From: Anaerolineaceae bacterium
Lineage (GTDB): Bacteria; Chloroflexota; Anaerolineae; Aggregatilineales; Phototrophicaceae
DNA length: 64,000 bases
Assembly (NCBI GenBank): GCA_002702065.1
Contig: NZXX01000001.1
Span: forward strand, 2,108,001 to 2,172,000
Reading direction: 5' to 3'
Shown piece after piece: positions 9,435 to 17,965 of the stretch (position 1 is the first letter of the stretch; every line of letters starts with the position of its first letter). Both the position numbers and the translations under genes were made by a program. The notes beneath the pieces are model-generated. The model did not search any database. It was given only the letters and a program-made list of their open reading frames with translations, and had not been told where the DNA came from.

Positions 9435-10478
9435 CTAATTCAGTACCAAAACTGATTTTACGTTCTCGCCTTCATCCATCTTCGTAAAGGCTTTTTCCCA
9501 ATCGTTGAGGGCATACTCGCCCCCAATCACCGGATCGAGATTGATCTGCCGGGAACTGAGCAGACCCAACACACGCTCCCAGGTGCTGTACGTATGGCTA
9601 AAGGTGCCTTGCAGCGTCACCGCTTTGGCAACCAGTGGGTCGAGATTGAAATTTAACGGCTGCGGCCCCCAGCCAATTTTGGTGATCGTGCCATTGGGAC
9701 GGACCAGCTCCATGGATTGTTTCAGGGCGGCACTGACGCCGCTGCAATCCACGATCAGATCTGCGCCGAAACCGTCACCCAATGAACGAACGACTTCTAC
9801 CGGGTCCTGCTGCTGGATATTGATGACGTGATGGGCTCCAAGCTCTGCCGCCACATCCAATCGATGCTTGTCTCGATCTGTACCCAGCATGATGATGGTG
9901 CTGGCGCCGCGCAGCCGGGTTACGAGCAGTGCCATGATGCCAATTGGGCCCGGCCCCTGAATCACGACCGTATCGCCCGGTTTCATCGACGATGTTTTTT
10001 CCACCAGTGCGTTATAGGCCACGCATATGGGTTCGGTCAGTGCAGCGTGTGCAAAAGGGACGTTATCGGGAATATGATGCAGGATTTGCGGGCGGGCTGT
10101 GACATAGCGGGTGAATGCGCCGTCCGCCAACGCCCCATACCCCTGACGGTTCGGACAAAGATTATAGTTGCCGGTCAGGCAGTAAATACACTGGTTGCAA
10201 ACCGAAGCCGCTGTTTCGCAAGCGACACGATCGCCCACTTTGAAGCCTGTGACATTCGCACCGACATCAGCAATGACTCCGCAAAACTCATGCCCCAGAA
10301 CCAACGGCAGTTTAATTTGCCAGCTATGATTTTCATGCCACATGTGCAGGTCACTTCCGCACACACCAGCGGCTTTCACTTCGAGTATGACCTCATTGGG
10401 GCCAGGGGAGGGCGGCTCGGGAATGTCGCGCACTTCAACCGCGTGGTCGCGGCTGTCATATTTGACCAGGGCTTCCAT
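9435..10478 (-). CDS. Zinc-dependent medium-chain alcohol/polyol dehydrogenase
   Basis: NAD(P)-dependent oxidoreductase of the sorbitol/threonine/galactitol dehydrogenase class, 347 residues. Catalytic zinc ligands are suggested by CGSDLHMWHENH and GHEFCGVIADVG. The structural zinc motif is present with four cysteines (CNQCIYCLTGNYNLC, spacing C-x2-C-x2-C-x7-C). A Rossmann turn reads GPGPIGIMAL near residue 175. The Shine-Dalgarno AAGGAG is well placed 5' of the ATG. It lies 4 bases behind the isomerase/epimerase gene and 10 bases before the HPS-like gene, so the three should be co-transcribed. It probably oxidises a sugar or polyol hydroxyl to a ketone for the other two enzymes; the substrate is not predictable. 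Confidence 0.88.
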   Translation of the reverse strand: MEALVKYDSRDHAVEVRDIPEPPSPGPNEVILEVKAAGVCGSDLHMWHENHSWQIKLPLVLGHEFCGVIADVGANVTGFKVGDRVACETAASVCNQCIYCLTGNYNLCPNRQGYGALADGAFTRYVTARPQILHHIPDNVPFAHAALTEPICVAYNALVEKTSSMKPGDTVVIQGPGPIGIMALLVTRLRGASTIIMLGTDRDKHRLDVAAELGAHHVINIQQQDPVEVVRSLGDGFGADLIVDCSGVSAALKQSMELVRPNGTITKIGWGPQPLNFNLDPLVAKAVTLQGTFSHTYSTWERVLGLLSSRQINLDPVIGGEYALNDWEKAFTKMDEGENVKSVLVLN

Positions 10479-10482
10479 AAAT

Positions 10483-11382
10483 TCAATTCTCCTTAAAGTA
10501 TTTGGCGGTCATGTGCCGCAAAAAAGTCAGCGATTCCTGCATTTCATCGAGGCCGTTCACGCCGTCCTCGATACTGATCCACCCGTCATACTGGTGTTCA
10601 GCCAGAATCTGGAAGATCATGTCATAGTCATTCAGACCTTTACCGGTTACCCCATGCCGCAGGTTTGGCGAATACCCCAGCGTGCCATCAGCCTGACGCA
10701 GTTCTTCAATGGTGGTGCCCTCAGCCAGATAACGATCACTGGCGTGCATACTGACCATACGATCCGCCACCTGCCGCAGTAGTTCAATGGGATCATCGCC
10801 AGCGACGATCGCGTTGGATGGGTCGAACTGCACCCCAAAATGCTGGCGTTCCGGTATCGCATTGACGATTGCCAGAAAAACATCCATCTTCTGTGCAAAT
10901 TCCGGGTACTTCCAGAATCCATCCTTGTAATGATTTTCCATGCCCAGTACCACGTCATATTCACGGGCAACCGGGATAACCTGATTGATACATTCTACGA
11001 CCCACTCCACACCCTGTTCCGGGTCAAGGTTGGGGTAGCGCTGACCGCTCAGCACGCGGCATACAGCCCCCGGGCCACCCAGATAGCGTGTCACACGAAG
11101 CATCTCGACTTCACGTTCGATTTCCCGCTTGCGTTCATCGGGGTCGGGATTGGTAAAGTTCGGGGAACAACAGATCATGGGCATTTCAAAACCAGCCTGT
11201 TGCAAGGCTTCGCCAACCCGATCAAGGTAGTCATTCTCGAGGCTGTCAAAAAAATCGACGTACATTTCAAGGCCATCAGCATCAAGCTGCTTCGCCATTT
11301 CGATCCATTCAAACAACGACATGGTTCGATTGCCAGCGATGACCTGCTCAAAGGCTTTTGGATAGGCGGCAAGTTTGATCAT
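10483..11382 (-). CDS. Sugar phosphate isomerase/epimerase (xylose isomerase-like TIM barrel, AP_endonuc_2 family)
   Basis: First gene of the sugar operon, 299 residues. It shows family metal-binding features: GMENHYKDGFW near residue 155, VQFDPSNAIVAGDDP near residue 192 (Asp ligand), MVSMHASDR near residue 220 (His) and GWISIEDGVNG near residue 265 (Glu). Homologues include inosose dehydratase (IolE), tagatose/psicose 3-epimerases and hydroxypyruvate isomerase; the exact activity cannot be chosen from sequence. Upstream DNA carries a 20-base palindrome that may be an operator. The Shine-Dalgarno is weak. The grouping with a zinc dehydrogenase and a ketohexose-phosphate enzyme points to catabolism of an unusual sugar or polyol. 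Confidence 0.82.
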   Translation of the reverse strand: MIKLAAYPKAFEQVIAGNRTMSLFEWIEMAKQLDADGLEMYVDFFDSLENDYLDRVGEALQQAGFEMPMICCSPNFTNPDPDERKREIEREVEMLRVTRYLGGPGAVCRVLSGQRYPNLDPEQGVEWVVECINQVIPVAREYDVVLGMENHYKDGFWKYPEFAQKMDVFLAIVNAIPERQHFGVQFDPSNAIVAGDDPIELLRQVADRMVSMHASDRYLAEGTTIEELRQADGTLGYSPNLRHGVTGKGLNDYDMIFQILAEHQYDGWISIEDGVNGLDEMQESLTFLRHMTAKYFKEN

Positions 11383-11419
11383 AAGTATCCAATCGTGGAG
11401 AATAAAAACTGTATAGACT

Positions 11420-11439
11420 GTAACCCTGCATCAGGTTAC
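11420..11439. promoter_or_regulatory. Palindrome upstream of the sugar operon, candidate operator
   Basis: GTAACC and GGTTAC arms are separated by 8 bases (CTGCATCA), 38 bases upstream of the isomerase start. A weak minus-strand promoter (TAACCT, 17 bases, TATACA at 11410-11415) overlaps it, as expected for a repressor site. No regulator gene is adjacent. Inference by eye. Confidence 0.35.
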
Positions 11440-11468
11440 GCGCTAGCACCAGGTCTTGTAAAAATGGC

Positions 11469-11500
11469 AAAAAAAAGCAGGATTCGTGTAAATCCTGCTT
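11469..11500 (-). terminator. Rho-independent terminator of the Calx-beta/SH3b gene
   Basis: On the minus strand, a 10-base-pair stem (AAGCAGGATT with AATCCTGCTT, 6-base loop) is followed by a run of eight T, 28 bases after the stop of the 11528-12919 gene. It separates that gene from the sugar operon. Confidence 0.85.
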
Positions 11501-11527
11501 GAATGAACATACATGTCAGTCCAGATA

Positions 11528-12919
11528 CTATCGAATCGGCACAGTGTGGGTTTGCCCACGTTCCAGATAGGCGGGTATCCAGCCGACTTGATCGCCATAG
11601 CGTACCTGATACCAGAAATCCCCGTTGTTTTGTCGTGTGCGCCCGATGATGGACACCTGCGCATTCGCCGGAATCTGGCCTAAAGCCAATGCTCGCCCAC
11701 TGGGGCGGCGGCGCAGATCAGTAATCGCCAGTGTTTTACCGTAGGCACCAATATCTGGCACACCATCGAGATGGTCAAATATCGAACCGTGCACGGGCAG
11801 CAAGTCATTCAGGCCAGCGGGGACAACGAAGAAACGGCCCGATACCCAGCCAGACACCTGCTCGTTAACCTGCACCAGATACCACCAGAATTCGCCACCT
11901 TCATCGTTGCTGCGGGCCAGAATGTCGTACTGGAACCCTTGAACGATGCTGCCGTTCAGCGTGGCCCCCAGATAGGGACCGGTACGCACGGCCAGTGCCT
12001 CGACCTCTGTTGAAACATTGCCAACTCTGGGTATCGGCGTGGCTGTCGGGATGGGTGTTGACGTGGGTGGCACCGGCGTGGGGGTGGGGGATGGGCCAGG
12101 TGTTGGGCTGGGCCCGGGCGTATTCGTCGGCTGACCATCATTGTCTGTGATATTGCCGATAATATCGGGCACCGCCAGGCCGTTAAAGCGCGGGTCACTG
12201 CTCTGGGCGCTGCTGGTGATAATGGTGCAGCTGTGATTGCCTTCATTGTCACTATCATTTACAGCACTGATATTTATTGTTACACCGGAGTCCCAATTGC
12301 CCGTATTCAGGAGCACGGTGGTTGGCGTCACCGCGCATTCGCTGTTTGACAATGACAAATCGATCAGCACATCATTGGACGGATCAAGGCTGAGGGTAAA
12401 AATCACGCTTCGGGAGCTGCCGCCTTCTGTCAGGTTGACGGTTGTTCGACTCAACAGCACTTCAGGCGCAGCCGTCGTATCATCGTTGAGGATAGCGCCC
12501 TGGGCTGTATCCTGATTAATCGTCGCGTTGACCGGATTAAATATGCGGACGGTAAATAACTCGCCAGCCTCCACCTTGGTGTCACCAATCACCGCAACGA
12601 AGATACTTTGCGCGTTTACGTCATCCGCCGGGAATGTGCGCGTGCCTGTTTGCGCCTCATAATCATTGTCCGCGACAGTTGCCGTGCCATCCAAGGTTTC
12701 AAACTGGACAGAACTTTCGACAGACATATCACCCGTCCGCGTGATCACAAACTCGAAAACCGTTGTGCCAGCGTTTCCTTCCGCCTGACTAACACCGCTA
12801 ATTGATAGGGTGGGCAGGACTTGAGCCGCGTGACTTGCCAGCGAAAATTGCAGCGGAATGATGCTGAGCAGCGTGAGGGCGAACAAATGCAAAATGAGGG
12901 CACGTGGAAATTGTCGCAC
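11528..12919 (-). CDS. Secreted Calx-beta / SH3b domain protein
   Basis: Extracytoplasmic protein of unknown role, 463 residues, with a GTG start preceded by AAAGG. Order of parts: signal peptide (residues 1-32, ending near SHAAQ); a Calx-beta repeat (about 35-145; DGTATVADNDY and GAILNDDTT are typical calcium-loop and end motifs); a second, more divergent Calx-beta-like module (about 150-262); a Pro/Thr-rich linker (about 265-300); then two SH3b modules (about 305-375 and 390-455, with WWYLVQVNEQVSGWV and WYQVRYGDQVGWIPAY). Calx-beta plus bacterial SH3b suggests surface adhesion or cell-wall association. A strong terminator follows. No lipobox or LPxTG motif was seen. Confidence 0.82.
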   Translation of the reverse strand: MRQFPRALILHLFALTLLSIIPLQFSLASHAAQVLPTLSISGVSQAEGNAGTTVFEFVITRTGDMSVESSVQFETLDGTATVADNDYEAQTGTRTFPADDVNAQSIFVAVIGDTKVEAGELFTVRIFNPVNATINQDTAQGAILNDDTTAAPEVLLSRTTVNLTEGGSSRSVIFTLSLDPSNDVLIDLSLSNSECAVTPTTVLLNTGNWDSGVTINISAVNDSDNEGNHSCTIITSSAQSSDPRFNGLAVPDIIGNITDNDGQPTNTPGPSPTPGPSPTPTPVPPTSTPIPTATPIPRVGNVSTEVEALAVRTGPYLGATLNGSIVQGFQYDILARSNDEGGEFWWYLVQVNEQVSGWVSGRFFVVPAGLNDLLPVHGSIFDHLDGVPDIGAYGKTLAITDLRRRPSGRALALGQIPANAQVSIIGRTRQNNGDFWYQVRYGDQVGWIPAYLERGQTHTVPIR

Positions 12920-13027
12920 AGAACGGCCTTTCCCCAGAATAAAGCTGTTTTCCTAAGACAATGATATATCAATAGCGCATTTGCTGTTGTCTGAAAATAG
13001 TCAATACGGGCTGGTTAATGCGCGACA

Positions 13028-14314
13028 TCAATGAATCTCAGCTGGTTCCTGCACGTCAGGGATAGTCTGTGGGCCGTCCGGCAGGATGCCAATACGGGCG
13101 TTCGCACCATACTTTTCGCGCAGGCTGGCGACTGTCGCAGCGATGTCGCGGCAGGGCAGCAGCAGCGCATCGCGGATTTGCTGATCGGTGAGGTTTTCGG
13201 AGTAGACATAGACATCTGCCCGCTGCTGGATACGCGCCTGAATCTGTGCCTGCCACTGATCCTGACGTGCCTCAGCAGCGTTGAGAATGCTGTCAAACAA
13301 GGCCTTCGGGGTATCAGCCTCGCGCAGCATCTGACCGTACAGACCGTGATCGGGGATGCCATCCGAACATTCAGCAGCGATGATAATGCTGCCACCAGGC
13401 CGCACAATACGTTCGGCAGCGCTCATGCCTTTCACCGCCTGATAGAGGTTCATATCGAGCGGATAACCCGAATTGGTCGTGATGACAATATCAAAAGGTT
13501 CTGTTACAGGCACCATTGACGATTCGCGGACAAAGGCGATGCCCGCATCATGTGCCGCAGCCAGTTGACCGGCGAACACGCCTGTGATTTCTTTGTCGCT
13601 GTTCAAGGTGACATTCAGTAGCAAGTCCGGCCTGGCACGCAGGGCCACTTCGCGGGCTTCTTCCCAGATGGGGTTGCCATGAGTCACGCCCCAGGTCGCG
13701 TTCGGGTTGGCGATCATACCCGCGTCGTGATTACCAAAGACGGTTTGTTCACCCGCCATACCGGGCATCACCGCTTTGCCACCGCCGGAAAAACCCGCGA
13801 AAAAGTGAGGTTCGATAAAGCCCGTCAGAATCTTGACGTCAGCCTGCATCAATACTCGATTGAGCCAGATTTCGTGCCCAAACGATGATGAACCTATATG
13901 CACCTGGGTGCTCTGGTCCGCTGAGTTATTTTGTTCAATACGATACGTGTCAACCAATGCGTCGCCCAGCATCTGACGCAGTTCTGCATCGGTGTTGGGG
14001 CGATGGGTCCCTAACGCATTGCACAAAATGATCTGATCATTCGGCACATGCTGCAATTCGCCCAGAATGACCGGCAGAATCAGATGGTTGGGGGTAGGGC
14101 GGGTAATGTCACTGAAGATAATCGCAACCGTCTGATGCGGCTGAACAAGCTCGCGCAGCGACGATGTTTCAAGCGGGTGACGCAGCGCGTGGCGTAGGGC
14201 TTCAACCGGGTCGGGCAGGGCAGCGGTGTGCAAATTTTCGACCACGGTTATGTATGGGTCGTTGTCTAATTCAAGATCAAGGCCTTTTTTACCATAAGCG
14301 AGTTTCACACGCAT
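13028..14314 (-). CDS. larA: LarA-family nickel-pincer-nucleotide racemase (lactate racemase-like)
   Basis: Racemase or epimerase of 2-hydroxyacids using the covalently bound nickel-pincer cofactor. All four functional residues of Lactiplantibacillus LarA (His108, His174, Lys184, His200) have equivalents at one constant offset of -4: His104 in GTHRP, His170 and Lys180 in EPHFFAGFSGGGK, and His196 in VFGNH. The N-terminal motif DITRPTP is present. Length (428) is normal. The cofactor synthesis genes larB, larC and larE are not in the window. Substrate may not be lactate, since the family contains many other 2-hydroxyacid racemases. Shine-Dalgarno AGGTGAG precedes the ATG; TATAAT lies on the minus strand at 14353-14358. 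Confidence 0.88.
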   Translation of the reverse strand: MRVKLAYGKKGLDLELDNDPYITVVENLHTAALPDPVEALRHALRHPLETSSLRELVQPHQTVAIIFSDITRPTPNHLILPVILGELQHVPNDQIILCNALGTHRPNTDAELRQMLGDALVDTYRIEQNNSADQSTQVHIGSSSFGHEIWLNRVLMQADVKILTGFIEPHFFAGFSGGGKAVMPGMAGEQTVFGNHDAGMIANPNATWGVTHGNPIWEEAREVALRARPDLLLNVTLNSDKEITGVFAGQLAAAHDAGIAFVRESSMVPVTEPFDIVITTNSGYPLDMNLYQAVKGMSAAERIVRPGGSIIIAAECSDGIPDHGLYGQMLREADTPKALFDSILNAAEARQDQWQAQIQARIQQRADVYVYSENLTDQQIRDALLLPCRDIAATVASLREKYGANARIGILPDGPQTIPDVQEPAEIH

Positions 14315-14363
14315 CGCTGCTCACCTGCATTCTATGTGGATAACCAATATCGATTATAGCCAT

Positions 14364-14393
14364 AAAAAAAGACTCCCCATGTGGTGGGGAGTC
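14364..14393 (-). terminator. Rho-independent terminator of the PstS-like gene
   Basis: On the minus strand, an 8-base-pair GC-rich stem (GACTCCCC with GGGGAGTC, 7-base loop) is followed by seven T. It lies 7 bases after the stop of the 14401-16449 gene. The larA -10-like element sits immediately beyond it. Confidence 0.88.
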
Positions 14394-14400
14394 TCGGATT

Positions 14401-16449
14401 TTACTCAGCTTCCGCCGTTGCTTCTTCCGTTGGCTCTGGCTCAATTTCAGCAGGGACTTCTTCGGTTGCTTCGAGTGTTTCTTCAACCTCAGGTGTCATG
14501 GCTTCTGTCGCTTCTTCGGTGGGTTCAACCACCTCTGTTGCGTCCGCTTCGGCGGTCATTTCTGGAGTGGCTTCATCAGCGGCATCCGGCTCAGCAGTCG
14601 CTTCACTCTGAATATCCGCTGCCTGCGCCTGATTGACCGCTTCGAGCAGCGCGACGCGCCAGTCTTCAAGATCGCTCGCACGAATGCCAATGTAGCCAGC
14701 ATTTTCGTAGAGAGGCAGGTTCTCATCGCTGAAGAGGTGCCACAGCACGGACTGAACTTCGATACGGGCAAGCTGGCTGGTGTTGACCAGTAGTTTGCCG
14801 ACGCGGGTGATCGGGTACTCACCACTCATGATGGTGTTCAGATCCGGCGTGACGCAGCCCGAACCGCCATCTACTGCCACAAGCTGGATATTGGCCTGAT
14901 TGTTTGCCAGCACACGCTGATATTCTGCCCAGTCCATGTAGGTCAACGCACCTTCGACGTTGGCGGTCGCGGCGGCCCGGTATAGGGGATCATCATCCAG
15001 CTGAACGTCTACACGCCCAATCAGGCTTTCGCCGGATGCTGCCAGCAGCAGCAAGTCCGTGTTGAAGCTGCCTTCTGTCGGCGCAAACAGGGTCATCGGC
15101 TGATCCGAGAAACTATCGTCGACCTGGTTCCAGTTGGTGACTGCTTCGGCAGAACCAGCACGCCACACAGTTGCCAGAGCATCAGTCGTCAGGCAGGCTA
15201 ATTCATCGCTGCCCCCGTTGGCAAGTAATACGACCGCCTGTGTACCCACATCGAAGGTCGTCAACTCAATGTTGTTTGCGGCACAATTGCCCGCTTCTTC
15301 GTCGGTGAGGTCGCGGTAGGAATAGATGAAGTCTGTCTCGCCATTGCAGAGGCGGCGCGCACTCGCAGGCAATCCTTCCAGATTCAGATTAATGGTGACG
15401 CCCGGTGCAATCTCGCTGAAATCGGTCGTGATCCCTTGCAGCAGGTTGACGCCTTCACCGGCACCGCCAATATTGACCGCGCCTGTCAAACCGAGCGGTA
15501 TCTCAAAATCAGCGTCGGCCTGTACGGAGATATCACCCGCAAGCGCCGCTTCAAGATTTTCCTGATTGGTTTGACGTGCCACATCTGTTGATGGGGTAAA
15601 ACCGGCACTTTCGACAACCGGGGTTAAAGCTTCGCTGGTCACAAATTCAAGCACGGTAACGAGGTCTGTGTTGTCGAGGCTTGCCGCATTGACGTAGAGA
15701 TAAAGCTGCTCGGCTGCCGCGTACAGGCCATCCTCAACCGCTGCTGCCGACGGCGCCTGACATCCCTGAACTGCGGCGGCGTCAAGCTCAACAATGTGAA
15801 CGGCATCACCCGCCGCTAGCGCCTGGGGCAGTGTAACCACGCCAACGGTGCCGGGTGTCTCACTCACCGTGCTGATGATTTCGTCGGCACTGGCGGTGGT
15901 AGTCACATCGCTGCGCAATCCATCACCCTCAATCACCGTGTCCAGAATGGCAAACTCGGGTGTGATTGATCCCGGAGCCAAAACTATAAGCGCGAGGTCT
16001 GGACCTTCTTCGAGCACCTGATTCCAGTTGGTGATTTCACCTTCGGCGCTGGGTGCGAAGATCGTGTTGATCTCATCTTCAGTCAGGCAGGTCGCGAATG
16101 ATGTGTCTTCAGGATTGGCAACCAGGGCCAGCACCGTCTGCCCGATAACCAGTTCAAACGGCACAATTTCGTTTTCGGCGCAGGCGGATCGCTCGGCCTG
16201 TGTCAGCGGGCGGGTTGATGTGGTGGCATCGGCTTCACCGCTACAAAAGCGTTCAAACCCGGTGGATGTACCGGTTATTTCAATATCAAAATTCGCCTCA
16301 ACCGGGCTGGCATCGACGATGGCCTGCATCAAAGGTTCGACAATGCCGGAACCCACCACGCGGACTTCATCCTGCGCGTGCAAAGTGCCCGTTATCAGCG
16401 CAAATAATAGTACGAGAATAATCCCGATGCGGCGTGGGTCAAAGCGCAT
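14401..16449 (-). CDS. Tandem PstS-like (phosphate-type) substrate-binding protein with acidic tail
   Basis: Secreted protein of 682 residues carrying two PstS-like periplasmic-binding modules. After a signal peptide (about 1-25, ending LHAQ) comes module 1 (about 27-300; VVGSGIVEPL, GTSTGFERFCSGEADATTSTRPL, TNWNQV) and module 2 (about 320-600; GLPASARRLCNGETDFIYSYRDL, TNWNQV). These are the family oxyanion-loop and TNW motifs. The last 75 residues are a Glu/Thr/Ala low-complexity tail. There is no lipobox Cys, and no pstC, pstA, pstB or phoU is adjacent, so it may serve another role or be part of a dispersed uptake system. A good promoter and GAGGAG Shine-Dalgarno lie upstream, and a terminator follows. 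Confidence 0.82.
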   Translation of the reverse strand: MRFDPRRIGIILVLLFALITGTLHAQDEVRVVGSGIVEPLMQAIVDASPVEANFDIEITGTSTGFERFCSGEADATTSTRPLTQAERSACAENEIVPFELVIGQTVLALVANPEDTSFATCLTEDEINTIFAPSAEGEITNWNQVLEEGPDLALIVLAPGSITPEFAILDTVIEGDGLRSDVTTTASADEIISTVSETPGTVGVVTLPQALAAGDAVHIVELDAAAVQGCQAPSAAAVEDGLYAAAEQLYLYVNAASLDNTDLVTVLEFVTSEALTPVVESAGFTPSTDVARQTNQENLEAALAGDISVQADADFEIPLGLTGAVNIGGAGEGVNLLQGITTDFSEIAPGVTINLNLEGLPASARRLCNGETDFIYSYRDLTDEEAGNCAANNIELTTFDVGTQAVVLLANGGSDELACLTTDALATVWRAGSAEAVTNWNQVDDSFSDQPMTLFAPTEGSFNTDLLLLAASGESLIGRVDVQLDDDPLYRAAATANVEGALTYMDWAEYQRVLANNQANIQLVAVDGGSGCVTPDLNTIMSGEYPITRVGKLLVNTSQLARIEVQSVLWHLFSDENLPLYENAGYIGIRASDLEDWRVALLEAVNQAQAADIQSEATAEPDAADEATPEMTAEADATEVVEPTEEATEAMTPEVEETLEATEEVPAEIEPEPTEEATAEAE

Positions 16450-16496
16450 TTTTGGACTCCTCAGAGTAGGAATTTTAAAGAGACTCTAGCCAACAG

Positions 16497-16524
16497 ATTG
16501 TACATTTATGCCTACAATTGTCCA
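16497..16524 (-). promoter_or_regulatory. Sigma70-type promoter of the PstS-like gene
   Basis: On the minus strand, TGGACA (16519-16524) and TACAAT (16497-16502) with a 16-base spacer, about 48 bases upstream of the ATG. It divides this gene from the divergent globin gene. Confidence 0.55.
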
Positions 16525-16566
16525 GCCACACTTTTCCGTAAGGACGAAGCGGGTTATCATAGCTGC

Positions 16567-16962
16567 ATGACCAATCAAGAAGAAACCATCTACCAATTTG
16601 TAGGGGGCGACCCCACTTTTCAAAAGCTCGTCGACATCTTCTACGCAAAAGTCGAGGCAGACGAACGGCTGCGCGCCATCTTTCCGGCTGATCTTGGACC
16701 CGGCAAACACTGGCAGTTTCTGTTCCTGACTCAGTTTTTTGGCGGTCCGGATCGCTATGGAGCAGAACGTGGGCACCCTCGATTGAGAATGCGTCACTTT
16801 CCGTTTCCGATCGACAACAAAGCCCGTGACAGTTGGCTGCAATATATGCTGGAAGCTATCGACGAAGTTGGTATCGAGGAGCCTGCCCGAAGCGTTATGC
16901 GTGATTATTTTGAGCGCGGCTCGACCATGATGATTAATGTCCACAGTCCGCACACCACCTGA
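16567..16962 (+). CDS. Group II truncated haemoglobin (YjbI/GlbO-like)
   Basis: Small haem protein of 131 residues, cytoplasmic, binding O2/NO or taking part in redox protection. The family signature is very clear: Phe-Tyr at residues 25-26 (Tyr26 as B10), FLTQFFGGP at 53-61, and ERGHPRLRMRHFPFPI around the proximal His77. The frame is open back to TTG 16498, but ATG 16567 gives the normal family length and starts with the usual short pre-helix. It starts a three-gene plus-strand group with a membrane protein (11-base gap) and a lipoprotein. No globin-reductase neighbour is seen. Confidence 0.92.
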   Translation: MTNQEETIYQFVGGDPTFQKLVDIFYAKVEADERLRAIFPADLGPGKHWQFLFLTQFFGGPDRYGAERGHPRLRMRHFPFPIDNKARDSWLQYMLEAIDEVGIEEPARSVMRDYFERGSTMMINVHSPHTT

Positions 16963-16973
16963 CGCGGTTTGGT

Positions 16974-17372
16974 ATGGCACGCAAACAGGCACAATCCAGC
17001 AAACGGCAGTCACGAGAATCCACCGTCCCGCAGCGGGTAACGCGATTTATTGCAGATTTGCCGCGTTTGATACGCGTTTTGATGGTGGGCGTGTTCGCGC
17101 TGGCGGTCACGCTGTCGCTTAGCCCATTTGTGGACTACGTGTATGATCGTTATTTTTTCTCACTTGAGACGGTTCTCTTGCCAGCACTCATCTCGTCTGC
17201 GTTTGGTTTGGTGATGTATATGGTGGGGTGGTGGCTTATTGTGGGCACAGTCGGTGAGAAACCAGAATCGCGCGCGGCGATGTTATGGTATGTTGGCATT
17301 GGTCTGGTGGCCGTTATCGTGGTTGCCTATTTACTGGTTATCGGCGTCAGCTTGCTCAATTTCGGAGAGTGA
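16974..17372 (+). CDS. Small membrane protein, three transmembrane segments
   Basis: Unrecognised protein of 132 residues. A basic, soluble N-terminus of about 30 residues (many Lys, Arg, Ser and Gln) is followed by three hydrophobic segments near residues 35-55, 66-90 and 104-126. This suggests cytosolic N-terminus and inner-membrane location. It begins 11 bases after the globin stop and ends 11 bases before the lipoprotein gene, so the three are probably co-transcribed. No catalytic motif is visible. Function unknown. Confidence 0.65.
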   Translation: MARKQAQSSKRQSRESTVPQRVTRFIADLPRLIRVLMVGVFALAVTLSLSPFVDYVYDRYFFSLETVLLPALISSAFGLVMYMVGWWLIVGTVGEKPESRAAMLWYVGIGLVAVIVVAYLLVIGVSLLNFGE

Positions 17373-17383
17373 GGAACACTGTC

Positions 17384-17965
17384 ATGCAAAGGTACCTCTT
17401 GATTATCATCACTTTTGCGTTTCTGGCAGGTTGTGCGCCCCAGCCAGCACAACAATCCAACCCGACAGAATCACCCGATGCGGACTTGCCTGCCGCAGCA
17501 ACTGATACCCCGGATGTAACTGCAACCGCGACCGCAACCGTCGCACAGCGTTCTACCTTGCCGCCAACCTGGACACCCGGCGTACAACCAACGGTAACCG
17601 TCGCTGCGGTGAACACATCGAGCGGGCCGACACAGGTGCCGCCAACCACCGTACCACAGCCTACACTTCCCGAGGCCTGCAATAGCTTCGCCGTTGACAT
17701 TGAACAGACACCACGCAATTATCAGGCCGGCCAGGATGTGACCGTCTACTGGACGCCGGTTGATGGCTCAGAATTCTTCTTTGTTGCCCTGACAGACAAT
17801 ACGGCGCAGGTCATCTTTGAAGACTATACCGACGACACCAGTTATACGTTCCCAGCCGACCAGTTTGAAGCCGGGGAATTTTATGGTTGGCAAGCCTATC
17901 CCATTAACGCGATTGGCAACCAGATGTGCCTGAGCATTGGCGCCGAACTGCTGCCGGAATTCTAG
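17384..17965 (+). CDS. Lipoprotein with Thr/Pro-rich linker and a C-terminal beta domain
   Basis: Exported lipoprotein, 193 residues. The ATG at 17384 gives a textbook type II signal peptide (hydrophobic LLIIITFAF, lipobox LAGC with Cys17). The frame is open further 5', but that extension has no signal sequence. Residues 20-100 are a Thr/Pro/Ala-rich linker. Residues 105-193 look like one beta-sandwich with two Cys (VYWTPVDGSEFFFVAL, FPADQFEAGEFYGWQAYP). The stop TAG is palindromic with that of the convergent thyX (shared CTAG). The role is unknown, perhaps a surface ligand-binding module. Confidence 0.75.
   Translation: MQRYLLIIITFAFLAGCAPQPAQQSNPTESPDADLPAAATDTPDVTATATATVAQRSTLPPTWTPGVQPTVTVAAVNTSSGPTQVPPTTVPQPTLPEACNSFAVDIEQTPRNYQAGQDVTVYWTPVDGSEFFFVALTDNTAQVIFEDYTDDTSYTFPADQFEAGEFYGWQAYPINAIGNQMCLSIGAELLPEF

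Noticed and set aside
9828..10496. 222-codon plus-strand frame over the dehydrogenase gene
   Set aside because: Shadow of the minus-strand dehydrogenase, whose zinc and Rossmann motifs are complete.
14381..14611. Plus-strand Ser/Ala/Val repeat frame
   Set aside because: It is the antisense of the Glu/Thr/Ala tail of the PstS-like protein and not an independent gene.
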